The notes beneath the pieces are model-generated. The model made no database searches, had not been told where the DNA came from, and worked only from the letters and a program-made list of their open reading frames with translations. The position numbers were made by a program, and so were the translations under genes. Shown here one piece after another: positions 51,833 through 59,678 of a stretch of DNA of 64,000 nt. The first letter of the stretch is position 1. The number at the start of each line of letters is the position of its first letter. Source of the DNA: Halomonas sp. QHL1 (lineage in GTDB: Bacteria > Pseudomonadota > Gammaproteobacteria > Pseudomonadales > Halomonadaceae); assembly GCF_001882345.1 (NCBI RefSeq), contig NZ_MINL01000001.1, positions 2,317,705-2,381,704 of the forward strand. The letters run 5' to 3'.

Positions 51833-52946
51833 AATCGAGCTCCGCCCACTTTCCGATCCCAAACCAGGTTACGGACAGCTAGTCATTATTGGTGGAAATG
51901 TGACCGGCGAAGGGATGTCGGTAGACATCCAGCGCAACCAGGATGAGCATTTTTTACAAGATAATGGCCAGTGGGGAAGTCACCCCTTCACGTTCCAGCT
52001 GCCGGAGTTACAAACCGACAGCGAAGGCAACCAAACGGCTATCGTGGACAGGCAGATAGTCGACCCGCTGCTGGAAAACCCACATGCCACTAATATGGCC
52101 AGGTTTTATGGCCCGGATGGCGCTGAACTGGGCAGAGCGCGCATTAAGCTCGCTCGCGACCTGATCTCATTTGGTGCGAGGGGTAGTACGCCATCACTGG
52201 CGGCCAGTGCTGCCGTAAAATCTCCTGAACCTCCACCGGCTCCCATTCCTCCTGAGCCAGTACCAGAGCCTACCCCGGTCGAACCTGAACCCGAACCTGA
52301 AATAATACCAGCGGTGGAAACAGAACCGCCTCAGCAAACGGAAAAGGGTAGCCGACGTTGGCTTTGGGTAGCGTTGGTTACTTTACTGCTGCTAATAATT
52401 TTAGCCGCTGCCGCATGGTTCGGTTTGTCAATGCGTGACGACGAGCCTGTGGATAGCGAAACAGCACAAGAAGAGATCCAGCAAGAGGAAGAGGCTTCCG
52501 AACCAGAACCAGAAGAGGAAGCCGAAAATGAGACCTCTATTGAGAACAATAGCCCCCAGCCTGCTGAGCCCAACGCTGGTGAAAACACGGCAGCCTTAGC
52601 CGCTGCACCATGCTCATTGCAACGCATGGATGAGCAAGGCGAGCTGGAGTTCATCCAAGGCTGCACCGCTGCCGAAAGCGAGACATCATCGATGATAGAC
52701 GTGATCGATGAAGCCCTCACCAACGAGCACTGTGGTATTGCACGGCGCCTCTATGCTCACGAGGCACTCAACGGTGATATCGAAGCAGCCCTTGGCTATG
52801 CCCGTCAATTTGATCCCGAGCAGCACTCACCGAGTGCCTGCTTCCCCGAACCGGATGCCGAAACAGCTATTTTTTGGTACGAGACGGCACAGGGTATCGA
52901 TGCTGATAACGCTGAAGCCAGCCAGCGGCTGGAGGTGCTTCAGTAA
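51825..52946 (+). CDS. Single-pass membrane protein of the srf operon
   Basis: A 373-residue protein with no named family. Residues 1-120 form a predicted beta domain (LRPLSDPKPGYGQLVIIGGN), then a Pro/Glu-rich linker, a membrane helix at about 176-200 (LWVALVTLLLLIILAAAAWF), an acidic linker and a C-terminal periplasmic domain. That domain has helical Sel1/TPR-like pairs (NGDIEAALGYARQFDP, PDAETAIFWYETAQG) and four cysteines. The ATG at 51825, with AAGGAG ahead, overlaps the srfC stop; the longer frame from 51732 lies within srfC and is rejected. The layout matches SrfA, suggesting a link between cytosol and periplasm. Confidence 0.8.
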   Translation: MRKIELRPLSDPKPGYGQLVIIGGNVTGEGMSVDIQRNQDEHFLQDNGQWGSHPFTFQLPELQTDSEGNQTAIVDRQIVDPLLENPHATNMARFYGPDGAELGRARIKLARDLISFGARGSTPSLAASAAVKSPEPPPAPIPPEPVPEPTPVEPEPEPEIIPAVETEPPQQTEKGSRRWLWVALVTLLLLIILAAAAWFGLSMRDDEPVDSETAQEEIQQEEEASEPEPEEEAENETSIENNSPQPAEPNAGENTAALAAAPCSLQRMDEQGELEFIQGCTAAESETSSMIDVIDEALTNEHCGIARRLYAHEALNGDIEAALGYARQFDPEQHSPSACFPEPDAETAIFWYETAQGIDADNAEASQRLEVLQ

Positions 52947-54910
52947 TGATATTACGCGCGGCATTATTAACCCTGACGGTAAGCCTGCCTCTGGTTGCAG
53001 CAGCACCCGCTCTCGCTGACCCACGCCCTTTAATACAAGAGGGAAAAGAAACCCTCTATCAGCGGGTACTGACCACACCTGGCTGTCAGCTTACCCAAGA
53101 AGCTGGTGCCAATGGGGGGGATATCCAACCCGCCTTTAGCCGTTTTTATGTCTACCAACGTAGCCAGGAAAACGGTGATGACTGGTTAGAAGTAGGGCCC
53201 GATAGCTACGGCAGCGCCATCGGCTGGCTACCCGAGACCTGTACCGTCGATTGGAAAATGCAGCTTACGCTGTCATTCACCAATCCAGCTAACCGTGAGC
53301 GCCTCATGTTCTTCAAAGAACGCGATGGTTTGATGAAGATCTTTGATGACTTCGAGCCTTCCGGTCAAGTGGCGCCCATGCGCGCCCAACTACGCAAAGA
53401 TGGAGAGGCCCCCGGTATTGTGGCGCAGGAGCCAGAATACTTTGTTGACCTTCACGAGCAGTTTTACTTGCTGCCAATTCTCGAAGGCGAAGAGATCATG
53501 ACAGAGGCCGGCTTCATGACTCGCTTGCTGCGTGTCGCATCGGTTAGCGAGGCCACTGAAGAAGAAGAGCAGGAAGCGCAGCAGGATCTTTCAGCCCAAC
53601 TACGCGAGTTTAATGCGGGCGTTGTCTTTGTGATTGATTCAACTTCCTCAATGGGCCCCTACATCGAGAGAACGCGAGAAGCCGTTGAACGTATTTACCA
53701 ACGGATTGAAGAGCAGCAGCTAACCGACCAGGTGAAGTTCGGCCTGGTTTCATACCGCGATAGCGTAGAAGCAGCACCGGGGGTCGAGTATGTCACTCGT
53801 ATGTTTGCTGATCCTACTAACATCGAGAATGGCAGCGACTTTATGGCCCGCGTCGCCGACCTCCGTGAAGCACAGACGTCTACTATTGGCTGGGAAGAAG
53901 ATGCGTATGCTGGCGTCATGCAAGCGGTAGAAGAGATAGAGTGGAGCAACTTTGGAGCGCGCTATATCGTATTGATCACCGATGCCAGTGCAATCGAAGG
54001 TGACGGAGAGCGTTCTTCTACGGGCTTTAATGCTGACCAAGTTCGACTAGAGGCCGCCCGCCACGGCATCGCTGTCTATACATTACATTTAAAGACACCC
54101 GCCGGTGAGAATAATGGTGACCATGCTAAAGCCGAAGCTCAGTACAGCAACCTCTCTACTTTCGCGGGAACCGGTACCTCTCTGTACTATCCGGTGAATA
54201 CCGGTGATGTGGCACTGTTCGGTCAGCGCGTTGATGCGTTGGCCACGGCGATTACCGACCAGGTTCAAGCGGCCTATTTGGGTGATGAGGCTATCGGCAG
54301 TGCTTTAAATGCAGATGAGCCGGATGATCCAGGTGAGCAACGCTTAGTTAACGATCTAGAAGTGATTGGTCATGCCATGCGTCTGGCCTATCTTGGCCAG
54401 GTAACCGGTAGCCAAGCCCCTCCGGTGTTTGAAGCCTGGATCAGCGACCGCGATCTTATTGCCCAGAATATACCAACCACCGAAGTACGTGTGCTGCTAA
54501 CAAAAGGGGAGCTCAGTGATCTTAGCGACGTGGTTAGTGAGATTCTTAATTCCGCAAACGCAGGGCTTATTTCCCCCACCGATATGTTCGAGCGGCTACG
54601 CTCTGTTGCCGCCGCTATGGGGGCTGACCCCAGCCAAGTGCAGCAAAGTGAAGGACAACACCTAGGCGAACTGGGGCTGATGGGTGAATACCTCGAAGAC
54701 TTGCCCTATCAAAGCGAGGTACTCAATCTCGACGAGGAGACTTGGCTGAGCTGGGACGGTTTACAGCAGGAGCGCTTTATAAGGCGCTTGGCAACCAAGC
54801 TACGCCACTATCAGCGTTATAACGAAGACGTAGACCGCTGGGTCTCGTTGGCTGAAGGCGCTGACCCACGCGATGATGTCTACCCTATTCCTCTTGAAAT
54901 GATGCCTTGA
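52946..54910 (+). CDS. Exported von Willebrand A domain protein
   Basis: A 654-residue protein with a Sec signal (LTLTVSLPLVAAAPALA). Residues ~45-110 look like an SH3-type domain (FSRFYVYQRSQENGDDWLEV then GWLPE). A vWA domain begins near residue 225: the metal-ion site DSTSSMG is at about 231-237, with GLVSYRDSVE and VLITDAS further on, so metal-dependent ligand binding is expected. A ~190-residue helical tail follows. The vWA region recalls that of the type VI secretion kinase PpkA (from memory, not tested). It overlaps the preceding gene by one base (TAATG). Confidence 0.85.
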   Translation: MILRAALLTLTVSLPLVAAAPALADPRPLIQEGKETLYQRVLTTPGCQLTQEAGANGGDIQPAFSRFYVYQRSQENGDDWLEVGPDSYGSAIGWLPETCTVDWKMQLTLSFTNPANRERLMFFKERDGLMKIFDDFEPSGQVAPMRAQLRKDGEAPGIVAQEPEYFVDLHEQFYLLPILEGEEIMTEAGFMTRLLRVASVSEATEEEEQEAQQDLSAQLREFNAGVVFVIDSTSSMGPYIERTREAVERIYQRIEEQQLTDQVKFGLVSYRDSVEAAPGVEYVTRMFADPTNIENGSDFMARVADLREAQTSTIGWEEDAYAGVMQAVEEIEWSNFGARYIVLITDASAIEGDGERSSTGFNADQVRLEAARHGIAVYTLHLKTPAGENNGDHAKAEAQYSNLSTFAGTGTSLYYPVNTGDVALFGQRVDALATAITDQVQAAYLGDEAIGSALNADEPDDPGEQRLVNDLEVIGHAMRLAYLGQVTGSQAPPVFEAWISDRDLIAQNIPTTEVRVLLTKGELSDLSDVVSEILNSANAGLISPTDMFERLRSVAAAMGADPSQVQQSEGQHLGELGLMGEYLEDLPYQSEVLNLDEETWLSWDGLQQERFIRRLATKLRHYQRYNEDVDRWVSLAEGADPRDDVYPIPLEMMP

Positions 54911-54918
54911 GCCCCGCC

Positions 54919-55617
54919 ATGCTGAGTTTAAATGAGTTACGCGTGGCGCGGGGAGAGGGTCATGAACGGCATGAGGTTCATCTGCCAGAGCTGACGCTTG
55001 CTGCAGGTCAAGTGGCGGCGATTGTCGGCCCGAGTGGCTGTGGGAAAAGCACGCTGCTTGAAGTAATTGGGCTTTTGCTGGCCCCAAGTACGCTCAACAG
55101 TTTTAGGCTTGGACCATCACAAACAGACGTAGCCGCATTGCTGCGTGTAGGCGATGAACATGCTCTCGCTGAAATCCGTTCTACGGATATTGGTTTTCTG
55201 CTACAAAGCGGCGGCCTCCTACCGTTCTTGAGCGTACGCGACAATATTGCTCTCCCCCGGCTTTTGCTGGGACTTCCACAGCACAGTGAACGCGTTCTGC
55301 ATGCCTGTGCAACGCTCGGTTTAGAACCACTGCTCGATAAGCGTCCGGGGGCACTTTCCATTGGGGAGCGTCAGCGTACTGCTTTCGTCCGCGCGATGGC
55401 ACATGAGCCGCGCCTACTCCTCGCCGATGAGCCAACGGCAGCGCTTGATCCGAACTCCGGCGAGCGATTATTCGGCCTTATTGTTTCGCTCGTGAAGGAG
55501 CTCGATATGGCGGCGCTGGTGGTATCTCATGATTCTACGTTGGTGGCTCAGTTCAAACTGCCACGGTTGGCTGCCTCCCTGACGCCGGGAGGTTGTCGTT
55601 TTGCCTTCGCACAGTAA
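54919..55617 (+). CDS. ABC transporter ATP-binding protein (LolD/MacB type)
   Basis: A 232-residue ATPase. Walker A is GPSGCGKST (residues 37-45), the Q-loop is FLLQSGGLLPFLSV, the signature is LSIGERQR rather than LSGGQ, Walker B is LLLADEPTAALD and the H-loop VVSHD. The family works with FtsX-type permeases in lipoprotein release or mechanotransmission. A TTG at 54907 is an alternative start; no clear ribosome-binding site favours either. It overlaps the permease gene by 17 bases. Confidence 0.9.
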   Translation: MLSLNELRVARGEGHERHEVHLPELTLAAGQVAAIVGPSGCGKSTLLEVIGLLLAPSTLNSFRLGPSQTDVAALLRVGDEHALAEIRSTDIGFLLQSGGLLPFLSVRDNIALPRLLLGLPQHSERVLHACATLGLEPLLDKRPGALSIGERQRTAFVRAMAHEPRLLLADEPTAALDPNSGERLFGLIVSLVKELDMAALVVSHDSTLVAQFKLPRLAASLTPGGCRFAFAQ

Positions 55618-56824
55618 ACGCTTCGTTTTAATAGCCCGCTTAGGTTTGCAAGACCTCTGGCACGATCGCCAAGTTTCATTATGTATTGCCGCCGCTTTGG
55701 TAGCCGTTATTGCCCCATTACTGCTGCTTTTTGGGCTCAAGCACGGCGTTATCACTCAACTTCAGCGGGAGTTGCTGGACGACCCACGCAATCTCGAAGT
55801 ACGCATGCTCACTAGCGGCAGCTATGACAATGCCTGGCTAAACGATCTTAGTGAACGCCAAGAGATAGGTTTCGTCATTGGGCAAACGCGCTCACTTAAT
55901 ACCCAAGCCGATCTACTCAATGATTCACAGCGCTTCGTAGAGGGCGCTGAATTGATTCCCTCAGCACCTGGCGACCCGTTATTAGCTAGCCTGGATCGCT
56001 ACCCCGAAGGTACCAGTGTGATTCTTAGTGAACCGGCCGCTAGACGTCTTGAGGTGGCAGAAGGCGACCTCTTAACGTTAGCCGTCAGCCGTCGGCTTGA
56101 CGGCCAGCTAGAACGAGGCCGCCTGGAAGTGGAAGTAGCTGGTGTGCTAAAAGCTGCCCGTTTTCCACGTCCGGCGGCATTTATAGATCTCCCTCTATTA
56201 ATCGAGTTAGAGCGTTTCCGCGATGGTCACGCGAGCCCACAGCTTGGAGTAGAGAACGGCTTAGCGCGAGGAGATTACCCATTGCGCTTCGCTCGCGCAC
56301 GCATCTATGCCAAGGATGGAGACGCAGTACAAGGCTTGGTGAAATGGCTGGAAGAGCAGCGCATCGACACCTCCAGTCGCCTTGCTGAAATCGAGAACGT
56401 ACGCGCTATCAACAAAGTACTAGAGCTCGTTTTCGGTGTCATTGCAGCGACCGCACTGGCGGGTTGTATGGCCTCAATGAGTGGTGCCTTCTTAGCCAAT
56501 ATTGACCGCAAACGACGTGAATATGCCGTTCTACGCTTACTCGGTTTCCAACGGTCGGCTATAGCAACCTTTTTAGCCGTTCAGGTTGGTGTATTAACAC
56601 TGCTTGCCTTTGTCGTGGGGCTTGGCCTATTTGCGCTAGGTTCTGCCGTCTTTAATCGAGCTTTGGCCACTAGCTATATGGCAGCAGGGGTCGTCAGCCA
56701 CATAACCTTCATCCATGCAGTAATCGCTCTGATGCTTACGCTAAGCGTCGGTTTACTGGTGGTTGTAGTGGGCGTTGCCCGTGCCTATGGAATTCAGCCA
56801 TCGGAGAGTCTACGTGAAGCTTGA
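55601..56824 (+). CDS. FtsX/MacB-type ABC permease
   Basis: A 407-residue permease with the four-helix FtsX layout: one helix at residues 25-50 (SLCIAAALVAVIAPLLLLFG), a large periplasmic domain (~50-270), and three C-terminal helices, with KRREYAVLRLLGFQRSAIAT as the conserved cytosolic loop. The start is TTG at 55601 with GGGAGG eight bases ahead. Such permeases act with a cytosolic ATPase by transmitting force across the membrane rather than importing a solute. Within the srf operon it may move or gate the periplasmic proteins. Confidence 0.87.
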   Translation: MPSHSKRFVLIARLGLQDLWHDRQVSLCIAAALVAVIAPLLLLFGLKHGVITQLQRELLDDPRNLEVRMLTSGSYDNAWLNDLSERQEIGFVIGQTRSLNTQADLLNDSQRFVEGAELIPSAPGDPLLASLDRYPEGTSVILSEPAARRLEVAEGDLLTLAVSRRLDGQLERGRLEVEVAGVLKAARFPRPAAFIDLPLLIELERFRDGHASPQLGVENGLARGDYPLRFARARIYAKDGDAVQGLVKWLEEQRIDTSSRLAEIENVRAINKVLELVFGVIAATALAGCMASMSGAFLANIDRKRREYAVLRLLGFQRSAIATFLAVQVGVLTLLAFVVGLGLFALGSAVFNRALATSYMAAGVVSHITFIHAVIALMLTLSVGLLVVVVGVARAYGIQPSESLREA

Positions 56825-58361
56825 ACGCCGTCTTATTGCTCTTATTGCAGGTGTAGGAGTTTCGTTTACTGCTCACGCCCAGCCCGAGTGGGATGAGCGA
56901 CTCTATAACCCGGCTCCCTTAAATGATGATGTCGTACTGCCCATGCCATGCGGTGGTGCAATGACGTTTCGTCAAGTGCATGTACCGGTAAACAAACCGC
57001 TGGATGATTTCCCGGTCCAGATAGGACAAGACGGCACGGGATGGGGGTACGTCGAACAGAGTCGCCCTGCTTTTATTTCCGGCAGCTTTGCGGATGAAGA
57101 AGCGGCTTCCTCACGCCACTATCTGTTGGCTAAGTACGAGTTAACTGAGCTGCAGTATGAAGCGTTAATGGAAGAAACTTGCCCGGAACCCTCCAACCGT
57201 AAGCGCTTCCCAAAAATAGAGCTGAGCTGGTTTGATGCACTGCAATTCAGTGATGCTTATAACCTGTGGTTACGCGATAACTCGCCAGAATCACTGCCTC
57301 AAGAGGACGGTGCACTGGGTTTCATGCGGCTACCCACTGAAATTGAGTGGGAGTTTGCCGTACGCGGAGGTCTTGAAGTCAGTACCGCGGAGTATCGTGA
57401 TTCACGTTATCCCATGCCGGAGGGGATTAACGCTTATGAGTGGTTTTCTGGCGCCCAGTCTTCAAACGGACGTCTACAATTGGCAGGGCTGCTAGCGCCA
57501 AATCCACTTGGCTTTCACGACATGCTGGGTAACGCCAGCGAAATGATGTTTGAGCCCTTCCGTCTTAACAAGCTCGACCGCCAGCACGGTCAAGCGGGTG
57601 GCTTCATCGTGCGTGGCGGCAACTATTTGAGCCCGCTTGAAGATATTCGCACAGCACTGCGCGGGGAAGAGCCTTATTACGGCAACCAAGAGCAAACGCG
57701 TGGCCGAGCTAATGGAATGCGTCTAGCGCTGGTGGCACCGACACTCACTTCTCGCGAACGCGTTTCTGCCATAGAAGCTCAGTGGGAAGCGTTAGGATTA
57801 GGAGAAGATGAGGAAGATGGCTCCCCAGGTGCCGCGGTACAACTGGCTGCGTTAGCCTCTGAGATAGAAGATAACACCTTACAAGAGGAGCTTCAGTCAC
57901 TGGAGCGCCAATTACGCGCCAGCAACCAACGTCAGGAAGAAGCACGTAACCAAGCGATTCGCGCCAGCCTTAATCTTGGTGCCTTCTTATGTACCAAGTT
58001 AGAGGATGATGGCGTCTTTTTTGACTTCCTCGCCGATAACTATCGTGTCAATTGTGAAGGTGACAGCCCCGACGCCAGCTGCGAGATGCGCCAGTCGCGC
58101 CTGTCGGAGCAAGAGCAGCGTATTCAAGGACTTAGCCGCTATTATGCCAGCAGCTTAGTTGAATCAGCGACCCTTTACGGCTCTGCTCCTATTGAGGAGC
58201 AGGTGCAAGTCTTTAGCGAGATACTTTCTCGCAATCCCCAGTTGAGCGGATTAGAACCCTATCTTCAAACTTATTGGCAGCAACAGCGCCAGTATTTAGA
58301 TGATCAGCGCATCAACACCGAAGCATGGCTCGAAAGCTGCAAAGCCATGGCAGAAAAATAA
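56814..58361 (+). CDS. Exported FGE-fold (SUMF1/PvdO-like) protein, catalytic cysteines absent
   Basis: A 515-residue protein with a signal peptide (LIALIAGVGVSFTAHAQ). Residues ~35-315 show the formylglycine-generating-enzyme fold: FMRLPTEIEWEFAVRGG, LGFHDMLGNASEMMFEPFRL, FIVRGGNYLSPLEDIRTALR and GRANGMRLALV. The cysteine pair that true FGEs carry just after RGGS is missing (SPLED here), so it is probably a non-catalytic binder. A glutamate-rich coiled coil (~345-400) and a cysteine-containing helical tail follow. The start is GTG 56814 with GGAGAG upstream; it overlaps the permease stop. Confidence 0.85.
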   Translation: MKLERRLIALIAGVGVSFTAHAQPEWDERLYNPAPLNDDVVLPMPCGGAMTFRQVHVPVNKPLDDFPVQIGQDGTGWGYVEQSRPAFISGSFADEEAASSRHYLLAKYELTELQYEALMEETCPEPSNRKRFPKIELSWFDALQFSDAYNLWLRDNSPESLPQEDGALGFMRLPTEIEWEFAVRGGLEVSTAEYRDSRYPMPEGINAYEWFSGAQSSNGRLQLAGLLAPNPLGFHDMLGNASEMMFEPFRLNKLDRQHGQAGGFIVRGGNYLSPLEDIRTALRGEEPYYGNQEQTRGRANGMRLALVAPTLTSRERVSAIEAQWEALGLGEDEEDGSPGAAVQLAALASEIEDNTLQEELQSLERQLRASNQRQEEARNQAIRASLNLGAFLCTKLEDDGVFFDFLADNYRVNCEGDSPDASCEMRQSRLSEQEQRIQGLSRYYASSLVESATLYGSAPIEEQVQVFSEILSRNPQLSGLEPYLQTYWQQQRQYLDDQRINTEAWLESCKAMAEK

Positions 58362-58391
58362 CGACCACTAACTAACACAAGGGAATATTTC

Positions 58392-59135
58392 ATGACGATT
58401 CGTGCACCTTCTTTTAAGCAACTTCTCCTTAGCACTGCTGTAGCAAGTGCTCTGTTTATATCTGGCTGTGCTAGCACGGGGAGCAGCTTACTTAATGGCA
58501 ATAATAGCGGCAGCCAAACCGCAGACCCACGTTTAACCCAAGGTAATGATGCCGAATTTTTCAATAAATCGGGCTTACAAGCATGTGCAGCTGGTGCGGC
58601 TGTTGGCGTAATGAGCTGCATGCTCAGTGGCACTAGTAATCGCACTCAATGCGCCATTATTGCAGGCGTTAGCGCTTGTGGTGTAGCGATGGGTGCCAAC
58701 TACTACCTGGATCAGCGTCGTAGCGAATATGCTTCTAGCGCTGAACGCCTCGCAGTAATGAGCCAAGATATTCAAGAAGATACTCAAAAGGTCATTGCGC
58801 GCACGGAAACTGCTCGCCAAGTGATGTCCGAAGACCGTCAGCGGATTGAACGTATCGAACAGGAAATTGCCGAGCAACGTGTCGACCAAGAGACGGCACA
58901 GCGCGAATTAGCGGGTATTGACAGTAATATTGATATCCTGCGCCGCGATCTTAGCAACATGCAGAAATCTGTCACTGAATATGAGGAAGTTGCCCAGCTT
59001 GAGCGTCAGGAAGCCACCCCGGCTGAAGTGCAGCAAGTAGAGCAAGAAATTGAAGTGATGAACCAGCAAGTACTCGCCCTTCAGCAAGAAGTAGACGATC
59101 TCTACAGCATGCGTTCTGCGATTACTCTTGGTTAA
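58392..59135 (+). CDS. Coiled-coil lipoprotein of the srf operon
   Basis: A 247-residue lipoprotein. The signal ends with the lipobox LFISGCAST, giving an N-acylated cysteine. Residues ~60-105 are glycine- and alanine-rich with several cysteines (ACAAGAAVGVMSCMLSG), like a glycine-zipper membrane segment. Residues ~120-240 form a long heptad-rich coiled coil. The +2 residue is alanine, not aspartate, so Lol export to the outer membrane is expected. No family name was recognised. CAAGGGAA precedes the start. Confidence 0.8.
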   Translation: MTIRAPSFKQLLLSTAVASALFISGCASTGSSLLNGNNSGSQTADPRLTQGNDAEFFNKSGLQACAAGAAVGVMSCMLSGTSNRTQCAIIAGVSACGVAMGANYYLDQRRSEYASSAERLAVMSQDIQEDTQKVIARTETARQVMSEDRQRIERIEQEIAEQRVDQETAQRELAGIDSNIDILRRDLSNMQKSVTEYEEVAQLERQEATPAEVQQVEQEIEVMNQQVLALQQEVDDLYSMRSAITLG

Positions 59136-59144
59136 GGGAACACT

Positions 59145-59642
59145 ATGAAGCTTCAACTTATTCTCGCTGCCAGTGCCCTGGCGATACTCAGCGGTTGCGC
59201 AACGACACCCAAAACCTGTGATCCTAGTCAGGAGGCAAGCCTAATCGCCAAGCTCTCTTGTGATGCTGGAGGTGGCTACCGGGCACGTCTTGATGCAGGT
59301 GAAGACCAGGTTCACCTTGACCAAGAAGAGAACGCACTATTTCGTGACATTCAACGCCAGATAATGGAACAGCAGCGAGCCACACGAAATGAGTTGCGGG
59401 TCACTAACCAACAGCAATACGAACTTGAACGCTCGATTGAACAGCTCGTTGCCCAACTGCAGAGCCGCACTCAGGATCAACTGGGGTTGCAGCACCAGTT
59501 GAATGAGGTAGAGCAACAGATGCAAGCAGGCACTTCTTCGCAGAGTGCTGAAGCTGAAACCTTCGCAGAGCGGCAAGCGCGGCTAAATGTTCTACAAGAG
59601 CAAGTGGACCGGCTTCAGCAAAGCCTGGGATACACGCCTTGA
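59145..59642 (+). CDS. Second coiled-coil lipoprotein of the srf operon
   Basis: A 165-residue lipoprotein with lipobox ILSGCATT at residue 18. The rest is almost wholly helical and glutamine-rich (LERSIEQLVAQLQSRTQDQL), a coiled coil that could pair with the preceding lipoprotein. It follows that gene after nine bases, with TAAGGGAAC ahead of the ATG. Outer-membrane location is expected from the alanine at +2. Function is unknown. Confidence 0.8.
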   Translation: MKLQLILAASALAILSGCATTPKTCDPSQEASLIAKLSCDAGGGYRARLDAGEDQVHLDQEENALFRDIQRQIMEQQRATRNELRVTNQQQYELERSIEQLVAQLQSRTQDQLGLQHQLNEVEQQMQAGTSSQSAEAETFAERQARLNVLQEQVDRLQQSLGYTP

Positions 59643-59678
59643 TGCCCCTACTACCAACCAATTTCATGGAGGGCCGTC

